Assembly: GCF_964275005.1 (NCBI RefSeq)
Contig: NC_092698.1
Span: 32,109,162-32,173,161 of the forward strand
Direction: 5' to 3'
From: Diadema setosum
Lineage: Eukaryota; Echinodermata; Echinoidea; Diadematoida; Diadematidae
Length of the DNA stretch: 64,000 bases
Shown: positions 34,751 to 47,167 of the stretch, one piece after another
Layout of the letters: every line of letters begins with the position of its first letter
Numbering within the stretch: position 1 is the stretch's first letter
Notes under the pieces: generated by a model
The model's database searches: none
Told to the model about the DNA's origin: nothing
Seen by the model: the letters and a program-made list of their open reading frames with translations, nothing else
Translations under genes and position numbers: made by a program

Positions 34751-36268
34751 TTAAAGTCATGCATTAGATGCACGCACACGAGTAGGCCCTATAATATATC
34801 AGATATAATATAACATACATATTTTGCCAGGCTTTAAAAAGAAAGAGTGAATTGTCGTATTTCAAATCAGTCCAACGTTTGGATGGCTGTATTATTATTC
34901 AAGTCCAACATACATAACATAGTCTCCAACAATTCGTAGGTTTTGTTTAATATTCATTTTCAAACAGTGCAGTGAACTTTTTTTTTCAATACTTGACAGA
35001 GGAAAATTGAAGTGGTTTTTAAGACATGAAACACCATCTAGGCTGCATCTAAGATGTTTTTGCCTGTGAGCAAGAATAAAGTGTTTCCTTTATTCTATCG
35101 ACCAGGAAAAGCATATCTTAGTTGTGTTGTTGTTGTTTTAAAGAACGAAAGGAGAGAGAGAGAAAATCTTAGTTGTGCTCCGAGAAACTAATCCTGCCAA
35201 ATTGAAATGTTGTTTCTTCAGCTCTGTTCGAAACTCGGCATACTGACAGATGTCAGGGCATTTTAATGGTAATATCACATGTACACGCACAGTATGCATG
35301 TGCAAGATCTCCCAAAATACCACATTTTGAAGTTACACTGAAAGCATATTTGGGCTCCACGGCGGTAAAATGCAGGCTTAAAGATGATTACAATAATATA
35401 AAGTCTTCTGACATATTGACAGAGGTTAATGATAAACATTAGGCAACTGGGGATTGTCTCCGAATCCATATGGAACGAACCGGATTACCAGCAGCTACAC
35501 GTGGACCATGGTTTTTCTTTATTTTTTTTTTTTTTGCCGCCGAAATACTCAAAGTACCGTTTCAAGCAGTGGGATGGTACATGTACACATTGTACTGTGA
35601 CTCAAGTGTGGTGGAGGACCAACGTACGCGTACGCGCGCACATAGCTTGTACATCAATTTACTATTGTGTATGAGTGAGGCGTACAGCTGTATGCGTAGG
35701 GAGCTAGAAGGGAGGCCTTGGAAACACTTCATGTGTGGCCGGCAACATCCAGCGTATTCTGGAAAGACTGACAGCTGAAATCCTCTCAGCGTGAATTTGG
35801 TGCTCGGTTGCGAAACTGTCAATCAGGTAATTATGATATCGTGCATCTTTTTTTTTTCTTTCCTTATGTCCAAAAAGTTGTTATTTCACCATAGAAGAAG
35901 TGTCAGGAGCATGCCTCTCCTGCCCGCCTGAACAATTTAATACAGGCAAAATACACATAACATGCAGTACCGGCCCTCGGTGTCACCGTTGCACGTACAC
36001 ACACGCAGAGCTCTCATGATTTTTACTACCGGTTCTTGCCCTGTGTCATGCATGCTAGCTAAAGATGTGTCGAGACCCTACCCTAGATAGTACCAAGGAG
36101 CTTCTTGATACTACTAGATCTCAACTCGATTACATTTCACGACGCCCTCAAACTCAACTTTACCTACCAGTTCAGCAGATACAATAATATGTTATCATAC
36201 TAGAATTTGGCGCTGGTCACATTTAGATCTAGATCAGTAGGCCTAATTTTAGTAATACTCAATAGAAT
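34751..36268. other. Intergenic stretch between two opposed MITE copies
   Basis: No gene is supported. There is a short GAGAGAGA run near 35152, a T run near 35523, and a palindromic CGTACGCGTACGCG near 35622. Open frames of 60-100 codons here have no recognisable family. Confidence 0.45.
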
Positions 36269-36667
36269 AGGGATCGTATCAGTTTTGGTTGAGACGTAAT
36301 TTCAGGTTTCTAACATTTTTTGGTGAGATATTAAATGAGAAACCTCTTGTGAAATATGAAAGAACATGTCCATGAGGAATTCAACATTTATTTGATGAAA
36401 ATTGGTTTTAAAATGGCTGAGAGATATCCAAAACAGAGCGATTCAATAAAGTGTGGGACCCACATTTTATATTTTTATTATTCCGATCGCTTTGTTTTAC
36501 TTTGTTTTTGGATGTTTCAGTCATTCCAAACCCGATTTTCATCAAATAAACTTTGAATTCCTCTTAAAATGGTATGCTCTGTACTATTTCATAAGTGTTT
36601 TCTTGGTATCTCACAAAAAGTTAATTTTAAGCCCAATTCTCATCTCCACCAATACTGTACCATCCCT
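36269..36667 (+). mobile_element. AGGGATCGTA foldback MITE, plus-oriented copy
   Basis: Begins AGGGATCGTATCAGTTTTGG and ends CTGTACCATCCCT, followed by TTAA (36668-36671). The left flank reads GAAT rather than TTAA. Internal inverted arms are present, for example ATTTGATGAAAATTGGTTTT near 36388 against AACCCGATTTTCATCAAATA near 36529. It is an inverted copy of 34366-34750. Confidence 0.78.
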
Positions 36668-39005
36668 TTAATTAGGGGTTCTCTATTTATTATTATTATT
36701 CTGGACACAATTTTCGCAGTGCCATGGATAAATGGACGTCTTTCGTACCTTGTCCTTGCACCAGAATCACAATTCATACCCACACGATTCACCGTACACG
36801 TTCTTACCAAGCGGACGACAAAGAAAAAAATCGGAAAATGAGGCTCAAATTTTGTATTCTAAGGTAAAATGTCTAACTTGAACATTCCTACAGTTCATGC
36901 AATAAAAAATCTTGTGATATTGATTTAAACATCTTCTAAATCTGAGATGAAATGTGAATTTCTTAGCATTTTTAATTTTTGTGTCACATTTTTTGCAATT
37001 TTGGTCCATATTTACAACGCTCTGTGAGGCTAGTCTACAAAGACAAAGTCCCACACGTATTGAATGTCATAGTATGCAGAAATGTGCTCATCTGGTATTA
37101 CCATGCTGTCTGGTACGACCATACAAGTCAAGCTTTTCGCACCTGTTTGCCAAATGATCTCCAAGCATGCACATACTCGCTCTAAATATCCAACAGCCTC
37201 GAATATTTTATGCATCTGAGTGAGATTCAAGTCCAGTAGAAAAGGAATTTTTCACCATTTTGACACTTTTACACTTGTCGAAATATGTCGATCGCAGCTA
37301 GTTCGCTCTGTGTTAACTGCATTTCACAGGAGCAGACAGCGCAGCTTGGTGTACAAAACATGTGCAAGATCATTTGACAAACAAGTGTGAAGGTACACTA
37401 GTGCCTAGAATTGATAGAAGAAAACAAGGTGAGGTGCATTTGGCATAGATTCTAAGGCTTAACTATACACAGCCCTGCCGCTGTACACCAAATACAAAGT
37501 AAGAACATTGCAGGCCTGACAGTTACTAAGTTGTATTTCATTTTACGTCTTGACCAGCACTGCAGCAGCATGGCTGTAGCTGCAATCCAGTGTAGTGAAA
37601 CTAAAAAATGAAATAGAAATGTTATTCTGACATGTTTCAGCGTACTCAACAATACCATTACAAACCAAATTCAGCAATCAATGAAATTATTGCCATAGGC
37701 TATGCTAACGTTAGGCATAAATATTGTTTGACATGCCTACAGAAATCATATTGTTACCAGTTCGCTACTCACTCGCTGGTACTCCCGATACGAATGTGTG
37801 TACGCCCAGCATATGCACTTCATTTGCTGAAGTTAGCCAGCCACTCTGATTGAAAGCTGTCGTCTAAAGTAATGCTCCTATTCTAAGCCCAGTTGCGAGA
37901 CACTGGAAAAATCAAGCACAAATAAAAAATGACGGAAAAGGTCTTCCGTCATCGCCTGACGGAAGATGTGGAGTAAATTGAGCAACAGGTTTTTACTTGC
38001 ACCATGTATATATATATATACAAGGGTACACCTTGCATCCAGGTAGTGCACACTCAGGTGCCCTTGTGAGACACACACACACTTGTAAATCTGCAAGAAT
38101 CTTCAGGATTGAAGGAGGCAGAATAAACAGAAGAAGAAGAAGAAATCCCCCAAATTGTACCCAAGTTAGCATTTAAACGCAAGTCCGTTGCAGGAAGGGC
38201 ATTGGATTTTGTATGCAAATATCAAACACAACTTTGATGAATCAAATGCAACTTTGCATTTGATTCTAAGAATGCAAAGTTTCAGGCAAAAGTTGTATTT
38301 GATGTGAAGTTCCATCGCAAGTCAAATTTCGTAGCAGTGGGGCTGCACCCAGCTCACAGTAAGCGTTACAGAGGCCAGCAAATCCTTTCATTCATCACAT
38401 TTTCTGGGTAATTTCAGCAGAGTAAGTGCCTCTGCCAGGCATACGCAGAATGTACATGCATGATGAGTAGCGAGCAAGTCTTGAACTGGTATTCGTTATT
38501 TCTGTGTGCGCTCGGCAATGTTTATTGCAATAACTTCCCTATTTAATATGGCCAAATTTGCATCAAAATGATATTGTAGAGAAGCTGAAATGTGAAAATA
38601 TAATCCTGTATTCCAAAATATAAATTTACGTTATTTAAAGTAAAAAATGTGTGTGGCTCCTAAACCTCTGGATTGCACACGTTGGATATACATGTATACC
38701 TTCAAAATATGTGAACCACAAAGACTATCCAATGATATGAATATTTAGTGTAAATGTTGGTGATCTACCATGTTTAGTATAGCTGTGCACTGTGTCTCTG
38801 ATGCATGGTCGGTGTGGGATAATTCTAAAGTTATTAGATCTAACTGAACAATAGTTATGAAATTGTTTCTGGAATAAACCATCTACAGTCAGGGTTTATT
38901 GAGAAAAGTAGTGATATCTCATATTTTAGGCTTTATTGCAAAATTTTTATATGGTAGGGTTTTTGTGATACAACTGACAAGTCCACACATATGCATCAAA
39001 TATGA
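36668..39005. other. Intergenic region upstream of NNT
   Basis: No coding exon was recognised; any NNT 5' UTR exon may lie here. Visible structure is a TA repeat near 38008, GAA repeats near 38133-38147, the hairpin CAAATGCAACTTTGCATTTG near 38246, and a GACGGAAAAGG/CCTGACGGAAG cluster near 37931-37970. Confidence 0.4.
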
Positions 39006-39254
39006 TACTGTATACGCCATATATTTCGCGAGTCTAAATTTTCGCGAATCGGGACTTCCCGACGATTTCGTGAGTGGTTAATTTCGCGATCGTGGAGTCC
39101 TGAAGTGAATGGAGAAATGTGTATGCGTACATCACATTCATATCGGCATCAGAGTCAATATTTTTGCGTGTTTTTAATTTCTCGAATAGCACCTGACTCG
39201 CGAAATTCGCGAAAATAAAAACCTCACAAATATTAGGCATGTAACTGACAGTAA
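39006..39254. mobile_element. TACTGTA-type MITE, diverged copy
   Basis: Starts TACTGTATACGCCATATATT and ends near GACAGTA. The interior has TTCGCGAATC, AATTTCGCGATCG and CTCGCGAAATTCGCGAAAAT. Same family as 12551-12781, 45287-45506 and 59407-59600. Confidence 0.6.
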
Positions 39255-40380
39255 CTGGAACATTTTTTAAATCACTGCTCCTGATGGTACACAGTACCAT
39301 TAAGTTACACTGATCCTGCTGGCACCTGTTTTGACCACTTGTTGTAATTGGTGGTCAGGCAGGGTCCAGGGAGTTCTTACTTGGTATGTTGCATAGGTAC
39401 GTGCTTGTCCAACTGTCCACCCAAACTAGTGACCAGAATCTTCAACAAACACAGGGTGTTTGCAAGTTTGTAGAACTTCTAGATTGAGGACTGCAAAGTA
39501 GAACTTTGTCAGCTTGAGTGGAACTACTCTATTAGACATTTTGGTTAGGCAAAAAGATGACAAAGCCACAAGCTGTTGGCATCTTATAGACAGGATGAGT
39601 TTCATAGCTGCTTCCTTGTGTGAGAAAATTTACACAATGTTCACTTAATTATTAATTTATCCATTTATTTATTCAATTGGGTATCTTATTTTCACAGGGT
39701 GGGTCCCTGTATTAGGCAAATCTGGCTTCATATCTATTTTTATGCATTCTGCCCTGTAACATACATGTAGTACATGTATTTCTTCTTTAATTTAAAATCT
39801 ATCTCTACCGAAGTTTAATGTACCAAAAGTATTATTGATTTTTGCTCTCTTTGCAAATAGTGCATTTACATCAAGAAACACTGACTGGTGTTTAATAGGA
39901 GATGTTTCTTTCACCAGCCTTTTACAACAAATTAGCCTAATGTTGAAGATAAGCTATTTTGACAATCTCAATTGAAAATATGCCTGTAAAAACTCAGGTG
40001 AAATTTAGAATTGTTGTTTAAATTTAATTTCCTCTTATTCTCCTACATGTCAATGTGCTGTGGTGCTGATAGCTTTTCCCAAATATGAGCCATTGATGAA
40101 GCAGTCATACAAGGTTTGAAAGCACACACACAAATTCGAAAATTGTTGGTATACAGAAGTACCCTGTACACTGTACATGCTGACTAGATATCCTCACTTG
40201 TATTTATGCACTATTATGTTGTTTCTTTTTGTCTCATGATGTGTTATTGGTTTCAGGTAATTTTAAGAAATAAACATAGGGAAAAGTTTCATTTTCTACT
40301 TGCAAATCAACACAAAATCATTGACTGCATATTCGGAGTAATGTTATGTCAGTGTCTTGGAAATTTCATACATCTTGCAG

Positions 40381-40404
40381 TTTGTTTTGTCTTCCTTCAT
40401 GCAG
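40381..40404 (+). promoter_or_regulatory. NNT: 3' splice acceptor before the NNT coding exon
   Basis: A pyrimidine-rich tract ending TCTTCCTTCATGCAG is followed by ACATC and the NNT start codon at 40410. This looks like an intron end five bases before the start codon, so the mRNA probably has a separate 5' UTR exon further upstream. It also explains why the in-frame extension back to 40206 should not be translated. Confidence 0.7.
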
Positions 40405-40409
40405 ACATC

Positions 40410-43400
40410 ATGTTTCGCTTAATGCAAGCAGCCTGTCATGTGGACAGAGTGGCACTGAACAAGACCTTCACCCTCTCAAAGCTTCGATTCAGAGGTCTGA
40501 AGACCAGTCGCATCAGCAGAGCAGAGGCAGAGGCTCCTCCCAAAGGTATCCCATATGCCAATCTTCGAGTAGGCATTCCAAAGGAAACCTTCCCCAATGA
40601 ACGCAGGGTAGCAGTTGCTCCTGTTGCAGTTAAGCTTCTTGTGAAGGAAGGCTACCAAGTTGTTGTGGAGGATGGAGCTGGAGCCCTTGCCAACTTCAGA
40701 AATTCAGATTATGAAGAAGCTGGTGCCAAGATTGTAAAGAGGGACGATGCTTTCCAGTCAGATGTCGTCTTGAAAGTCCGTGCTCCCAGCATTGAGGAAG
40801 TCGGTCTACTCAAGGAAAAGAGCAATCTCATCAGTTTCTTGTATCCTGCTCAGAACAAGGAGATCATTGACAAACTTGCAGACAGAAAGGCAACAGTGCT
40901 GGCCATGGATTGTGTACCGAGGATCAGCAGAGCTCAGGTATTTGATGCCTTGAGTTCAATGGCCAATATCGCTGGTTACAAAGCTGTTTTAGAGGCAGCA
41001 AATAACTTTGGTAGATTCTTCACTGGTCAGATCACTGCTGCTGGAAAAATTCCACCTGCCAAAGCTCTTGTGATTGGAGGAGGTGTCGCTGGTCTAGCTG
41101 CTATGGGTACAGCAAAGAATATGGGAGCAATAGTGAGGGGATTTGACACACGAGCAGCGGTGAAGGAGCAAGTGCAGTCACTAGGGGCAGAGTTCTTGGA
41201 ATTGGACTTTAAAGAGTCAGGAGAAGGAGCTGGAGGATATGCGAAGGAGATGTCCCCAGAATTCATCAAGGCTGAGATGGATCTCTTTGCCAAGCAGTGC
41301 AAGGAAGTTGACATCGTCATCACCACTGCGCTGATCCCTGGTAAACCTGCACCAAAGCTGATATCCAAGGAAATGATTGAGTCCATGAAAGAAGGATCGG
41401 TGGTAGTTGATTTGGCAGCAGAAGCTGGTGGTAACATTGAAACAACAAAGCCTCAAGAGCTGTACGCCTACAAGGGTGTCACCCACATCGGGTACACTGA
41501 TCTGCCAAGTCGTTTACCAACGCAGTCCAGCACTCTTTATGGCAACAACATTTCAAAGTTCTTACTCTCTCTCGGACAAAAGGGCTACTTTGACATTGAC
41601 TTGGAAGATGAAGTTACACGTGGCTCCATCATCTTGAATGAAGGAAAGCTTCTCTGGCCACCTCCACCACCAAAGGAAGTCCCAGCTCCACCTGCGCCCC
41701 CTCCAAAGCCAGTTGCTATTGAGGCACCACCAAAGAATCCTTTCCAGGAGACCCTTCGCAGCTCAGTGTTGTACACACTTGGTCTAGGATCGTTGTATGG
41801 TTTTGGTGTTTTGTCTCCAGGAGCTGCCTTCAACACAATGCTGACAACATTCTCCCTTGCAGGCATCGTTGGCTATCACACAGTTTGGGGAGTCACCCCA
41901 GCTCTTCATTCACCTTTGATGTCAGTCACTAATGCCATATCTGGTATTACTGCAGTAGGAGGGTTGGTGTGCATGAGTGGAGGATACTATCCTGAGTCAA
42001 CCCCAGCAGCTCTGGCAGCTTTGGCAGCATTCATATCATCCATCAACATCTTTGGTGGTTTCTTGGTGACACAGAGAATGTTGGACATGTTCCGCCGCCC
42101 CGATGACCCTCCAGAGTACAACTACTTGTATCTTCTTCCTGGTGCCATTGGCATTGGCTCTTACTTGGGAGCTGAGATGACAGGATATTCCATGCAAGAC
42201 ATTGCTTACCTTGCGGGTTCCCTGTGTTGTGTAGGTGCATTGAGTGGGTTGTCATCACAAGAGTCCTGCAGAGTTGGAAATGCCCTCGGCATGATCGGTG
42301 TATCAACTGGAATGCTTGCTACCTTGGTAGGTGTCAAGGCTACCCCTGAATTGTACACTCAAATGGGAGCTGCCATTGGTGTTGGTGGGCTGATTGGTTC
42401 AATCATTGCCAAGCGTATGGCAATCACTGACCTCCCACAGCTTGTTGCTGCCTTCCATAGCTTTGTAGGTCTGGCTGCTGTGCTCACATGCGTCTCTACC
42501 TACATGACTGAAGCAGCCCACTTTGCCCTAGACCCATCTGCAGCGGCAATGACCAAAGCCTTCCTGTTCTTGGGAACATACATTGGTGGTGTAACATTCA
42601 CTGGCTCTCTCATAGCTTACGGCAAACTGCAAGGGCTACTGAAATCTGAGCCTCTCCTCTTGCCTGGGCGCAATGCTCTCAATATGGGATTGATGGCCGC
42701 AAATGTTGGTGCAATGGCATACTACATGACCAATCCTGGTTACACTGCAGACATGAGCTGTCTAACAGCTACCAGTGTCCTCTCCTCTGTGATGGGAATC
42801 ACCTTGACAGCTGCCATTGGTGGTGCTGATATGCCGGTGGTCATTACTGTCCTCAACAGCTACAGTGGCTGGGCCCTCTGTGCTGAAGGGTTCATGCTGA
42901 ACAACAACCTTATGACCATTGTAGGGGCTCTGATTGGGTCGTCTGGAGCCATTCTTTCATACATCATGTGCAAGGCCATGAATCGCTCCCTCACCAATGT
43001 CATCTTTGGTGGTTATGGTACTCTGACGACTGCTGGAGGCAAGCCCATGGAGATCACTGGCACACATACAGAGGTGAATGTCGAGAGCACAGTAGATATG
43101 ATTGACGATTCACAGAACGTCATCATTGTCCCAGGGTATGGTCTCTGCGTTGCCAAGGCTCAATATCCCATTGCTGAAATGGTTGAAATGCTCAGGAAGA
43201 TGGGCAAGAAAGTTCGCTTCGGTATCCACCCAGTAGCTGGGCGCATGCCAGGTCAGCTGAATGTGCTGCTTGCAGAAGCAGGTGTGCCATATGATGTTGT
43301 GCTGGAGATGGATGAGATCAATGATGATTTCCCTGAAACAGATCTTGTTCTCGTCATTGGAGCAAATGATACTGTCAACTCGGCTGCGGAAGAGGACCCC

Positions 43401-43598
43401 AACTCCATCATCGCTGGTATGCCAGTCCTTCGAGTGTGGCAGTCCAAACAGGTCATCGTCATGAAGAGGTCACTTGGAGTAGGGTATGCAGCAGTTGACA
43501 ACCCAATCTTCTTCAAGGAGAATACCTCAATGTTGCTTGGTGATGCCAAGAAAACATGTGATGCCCTTCTTGGCAGGCTCAAGACTGTACACTCATGA
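40410..43598 (+). CDS. NNT: NAD(P) transhydrogenase, mitochondrial; single coding exon
   Basis: A proton-pumping transhydrogenase of the inner mitochondrial membrane: NADH + NADP+ gives NAD+ + NADPH, driven by the proton gradient. The 1062-aa frame is intact (human NNT, 1086 aa). Residues 1-45 are basic and Ser/Thr-rich, like a presequence. Domain I (NAD(H) binding) starts at RVGIPKE (53) and has the Rossmann loop GGGVAG at 223-228. A Pro-rich linker (about 415-440) leads to the membrane domain II (about 445-860), many hydrophobic segments including [20 protein letters not shown] and [20 protein letters not shown]. Domain III (NADP(H) binding) has [13 protein letters not shown] from 908, [26 protein letters not shown] from 982 and [17 protein letters not shown]. 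The start at 40410 is chosen over the in-frame ATG at 40206 because a splice acceptor ends at 40404 and the extension has no family match. No intron interrupts 3.2 kb of coding sequence, unlike vertebrate NNT genes. Confidence 0.97.
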   Translation: MFRLMQAACHVDRVALNKTFTLSKLRFRGLKTSRISRAEAEAPPKGIPYANLRVGIPKETFPNERRVAVAPVAVKLLVKEGYQVVVEDGAGALANFRNSDYEEAGAKIVKRDDAFQSDVVLKVRAPSIEEVGLLKEKSNLISFLYPAQNKEIIDKLADRKATVLAMDCVPRISRAQVFDALSSMANIAGYKAVLEAANNFGRFFTGQITAAGKIPPAKALVIGGGVAGLAAMGTAKNMGAIVRGFDTRAAVKEQVQSLGAEFLELDFKESGEGAGGYAKEMSPEFIKAEMDLFAKQCKEVDIVITTALIPGKPAPKLISKEMIESMKEGSVVVDLAAEAGGNIETTKPQELYAYKGVTHIGYTDLPSRLPTQSSTLYGNNISKFLLSLGQKGYFDIDLEDEVTRGSIILNEGKLLWPPPPPKEVPAPPAPPPKPVAIEAPPKNPFQETLRSSVLYTLGLGSLYGFGVLSPGAAFNTMLTTFSLAGIVGYHTVWGVTPALHSPLMSVTNAISGITAVGGLVCMSGGYYPESTPAALAALAAFISSINIFGGFLVTQRMLDMFRRPDDPPEYNYLYLLPGAIGIGSYLGAEMTGYSMQDIAYLAGSLCCVGALSGLSSQESCRVGNALGMIGVSTGMLATLVGVKATPELYTQMGAAIGVGGLIGSIIAKRMAITDLPQLVAAFHSFVGLAAVLTCVSTYMTEAAHFALDPSAAAMTKAFLFLGTYIGGVTFTGSLIAYGKLQGLLKSEPLLLPGRNALNMGLMAANVGAMAYYMTNPGYTADMSCLTATSVLSSVMGITLTAAIGGADMPVVITVLNSYSGWALCAEGFMLNNNLMTIVGALIGSSGAILSYIMCKAMNRSLTNVIFGGYGTLTTAGGKPMEITGTHTEVNVESTVDMIDDSQNVIIVPGYGLCVAKAQYPIAEMVEMLRKMGKKVRFGIHPVAGRMPGQLNVLLAEAGVPYDVVLEMDEINDDFPETDLVLVIGANDTVNSAAEEDPNSIIAGMPVLRVWQSKQVIVMKRSLGVGYAAVDNPIFFKENTSMLLGDAKKTCDALLGRLKTVHS

Positions 43599-44552
43599 GT
43601 GTGACCTTGCATGAATAGAGCAACTTACAATGTGGTTATATTTATGTCAGATCTTACCTCAGTGTATGCTCCTATACCAACAATAGCAATATTGACCATG
43701 AAGAGAAAATGTTGATGCAGATATGAATACTGCAGCTTTTTTTTTTTCATAAGCAAATTCAGAGGGGAAAAATTGTCTCTTGCATCTTCTAACTTCTAAA
43801 TACTATTTACTAAAGGTAAACCAATTCACTTTAAGATGCAAGCGACACTTGGTGTTGTATACTGAAGCAAGATTTTGAATGAATGAATCATGTTGGAAAA
43901 TTCAAAGATGAATTTATTCTTGTAGGCTCACATTGATGGTCATGGTTACCCTTTTGATGTATCAGCTGTAATTTTAGGTGTGTGATACTGGTAAACTTAA
44001 CTTAGTGTGTTAAGAGATGAAAGCCATGTTTTCTGCTATCATGTCATCATCATCCCCTGTGAAGACGAGAAACTGGTGTTGTTTCAGAGGAGAGTAGATA
44101 TAATTAAGCAGTTTCATTTGACATGTTTACACCATGTGCATATCAGATTGTACTGTAATTTTCCTTCATGTTTGTGTGTTGCATTCAACAAAGACAGCAT
44201 CATGTTTCAGTCACCAGTTGTGATTAGAACATTGTGTACAGTAATTTCTAGTTTCCAGTGAAATACAATGCATGCAGAAAAAACATTTTGTTGTCAAAAG
44301 GTCACAAGCAAAGAAATGGCACCCAGCTATTTAAAGATGATAAAAATTGACTCTTGACTTTCTGAAACATGGTATTTGTCCATTTGAAATAATAACTCTC
44401 AAAAGTTGAGAGTGACATGCATGTTTCTAAGTTGAGCGAAGCCAGAAATAAGTAATTTTGATGTATAATGTGTCATTGATATAGTCATTGTCACATGTCA
44501 GTTTCAAGTTGGCATGTCATCATCATTCCACATTCTGATCTGGCTGAATTGG
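43599..44552 (+). other. NNT: Probable NNT 3' UTR
   Basis: Non-coding sequence between the TGA stop (43596-43598) and the first canonical AATAAA found. It contains a T run near 43738 and no repeat that I recognise. Confidence 0.5.
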
Positions 44553-44558
44553 AATAAA
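44553..44558 (+). terminator. NNT: Candidate NNT polyadenylation signal
   Basis: AATAAA in GGAATAAAGAGCC, about 955 bases after the stop codon. Another AATAAA lies at 46529-46534, so alternative ends are possible. Confidence 0.45.
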
Positions 44559-45286
44559 GAGCCACTAGAATCTGCAGGAGTTGTATCCCTTCAAACTTCC
44601 ACCATGGTATTTGGGGTGAGCAGCAGTACCACAGAAAAGAAATCTACTGAAAAGACCATTTAAATTGGAGTTCACAGCTGTACTGCTGCTTACCTACCCA
44701 GAAAGCAGCAATTCTTGGGCAGTCATATGTGTGTAATGTCAGAATGAGCTTTATGATTGTGTTATGTATGTCCAGCCGAAGAGATGTAAAAAAAATCTTA
44801 AATGTTAACCATTTTAGGTTTGATCTTGCATCCAAATTGGACCACTTTTTTTTTTTTTTACCTTTCTGTTCCCTGATTTCACAGATTTTATTTCATTTTG
44901 TAGGTAAAGATAAAGCTCTGTTTGCAAAAATTGTAGATTCATAGTTTAGATTGAGTACCTTGCCGTGACTTGTCATATACTGTATTGCTGTTTGATTTCT
45001 TTGTGATTGTGACGTATAAGAGCTCAATATTTGTGAGCAATCTCTTCACAATGAAGAGCTGGGTAGGTGTGTTTCATTTTGTCAGAGGATGCTGCCCAAA
45101 ACATTCAAAAAAAAAAAAAAAAAGATGTTGAGCAAAGCTGTGCACTCCAATCTTCACAGACAAATTGTCTTGGATATATGAAAAGTGTGCAATGCTGTGA
45201 AATTTGACACTTGGAAAACAGTTACTACATGTAGTGTATGTCATAAAGGGATTTACAACCAGTCCTTGCTATTGAATTCAAAGGAA
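44559..45286. other. Downstream of NNT: nothing recognised
   Basis: Contains a T run near 44847 and a run of about 17 A near 45109. No gene is seen. Confidence 0.45.
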
Positions 45287-45506
45287 TACTGTATAAGCTG
45301 TTATTTTTGTGAGGGTTTAATTTTCGCAAATTTCGCAAATCACAGTTGGATCGCGATAACATCACACGAAAATGACTCCATGCGCTGTGTTGATAGAATA
45401 TTTACGTTGGCGTCGGCATTGATTCGCGAAAACAACATCTCGCGAAAATGTCTGACCTCGTCATTCGCAAAAATATCTGTACGCGAAAATAACAGCGTAT
45501 ACAGTA
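45287..45506. mobile_element. TACTGTA-type MITE, well preserved copy
   Basis: 220 bp with ends TACTGTATAAGCTGTTATTT and the complement of TACTGTATACGCTGTTATTT. The interior has TTTCGCAAATTTCGCAAATC and ACATCTCGCGAAAATG. Closest relative in the window is 12551-12781. The 129-codon frame that crosses it is not a gene. Confidence 0.85.
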
Positions 45507-47135
45507 ACAAAAATCCTGATAACTTTATGTGTACAACTGTACTGTATATTCATTACTGTTTGCCTCTTGGCTGAAAGAGAATGACCTGTGGATACAGGTG
45601 TTAGATGCAAATATGCAGGGGATACAAATGTGATACATGTATCATGATGTACAATTGCAACATGAAGTCTTCATTGATGGTGTAGCGATTGTGTATTCCT
45701 TCTGTAGCCAATGATACTACACAAAATGTGTAACAAAGCAGCACGCACAACAACAGCAAAAATGTGGGTCAGAGATCACCATGCCCCACTAAAGTGCATT
45801 GTTTTCATAGATTAAAACTTAGTCTTCCTGTTATGGTAAAAGGGCTGACAGATTTACCTGTATCAGAAGATTTTGCAATTACATGTACAATGTATTTCAA
45901 AAGAAAGTGAATATCTGACATCATGATAGCACATGTCCTCAGGTCTTAGTCCAATAATAGGTTTCAAATTGTTGCATGCATCATGATTTTCTTGTAATGT
46001 TTTTACATGTAATTGTGATCTTCTTTCTCTCTCTCTCTCTAAACAAGAAAGAAAAAAAGAAAGAAACAAACAAACAAACCAGAACCATTAATTTCCCTAT
46101 CTGCTGTCAGATAAGGTTAAAGGGAATTGATCAACTGAAGTGTGCTACTTAGTTATCATCCCATTTGTACTGACTCCTTGAAGCAGTTCTATATTCTTTG
46201 CTCATTTTCTATGTTTCCATTAGTCTACTGCCTCTTGATTTCAAGACTTAAAGGGATAAACAGAGTTATCATGTTTTTGTTTTGTTTTTTTCTTGAAAGA
46301 TGATATTTAATCCCATCATGTCATTGTGTAGAATGTGAATACAGGAAGGGAGGCTATAGATATTGTACATGAATGCCTTACTGAAAGCTCCCATGAGCAC
46401 ACTGAGCTTTGATGAAAGGTTCTTCAGCATCGACTGGACCAAGGTTGTTGCTACCAAAGAAAAAGTAGCCCTGCCAGAATGTAGCATGAAGAACACACTC
46501 TACATGTGAATGAGCTTGCTGAGTGGCAAATAAAATACATTGGAATTGTATCCTGAATGTGTCGCGGTATTTTTTTCTGCCTCATATGTAGTAGGACTGC
46601 AGTGTACACTAGTTGTACTAGTATTTACCCATTTGCCAGCTGTCCTGTACAATGGAACCTTGTTAACAGAGGTCAAATCAATTCATATGTATTATAAGTT
46701 TTTGTAACAATGTGATTTTTCAGGTCTTGACTCTTTATACATGTATTTCTTTGTCTTTATACCCCTATGGAAAAAGAAACCTGTTACATAACCTGGTATA
46801 ACAGGTAATTGTAATTTTAGGTCCTCCTTGTAACATGGTTCCCCTTTCCATATACTGGTACATCATTTCTAGAAGTTCACAGATTGCCACATAAATAACA
46901 TGTACTGGTACATCTGTACATAAAGTTACACAACAGAGGTAATTCACCAACACATGAACAAGCAAACAAAGAAATGGAGGTACGTACATGTACATTGTAG
47001 TTGATGAAACTTTTAGGAGGAATACTCTTATGTTACAACAACCATGTCCTTGTTACAACATAGAATTTGCAATTTGATAGCTGTAAGGTTGGCTCAGTAG
47101 TTTCAATGGATAGTTACAATTTTTTGCCTTCACGA

Positions 47136-47167
<32 letters not shown>

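Noticed and set aside
40206-40409. In-frame N-terminal extension of the NNT frame by 68 codons
   Set aside because: A polypyrimidine tract and CAG acceptor end at 40404, and the extension does not resemble any transhydrogenase presequence. It is most likely intron.
45109-45125. A run downstream of NNT as the tail of a retrocopy
   Set aside because: It lies about 1.5 kb after the stop and well past a polyadenylation signal, with no matching direct repeat seen upstream of the gene. It is not good evidence for retroposition.
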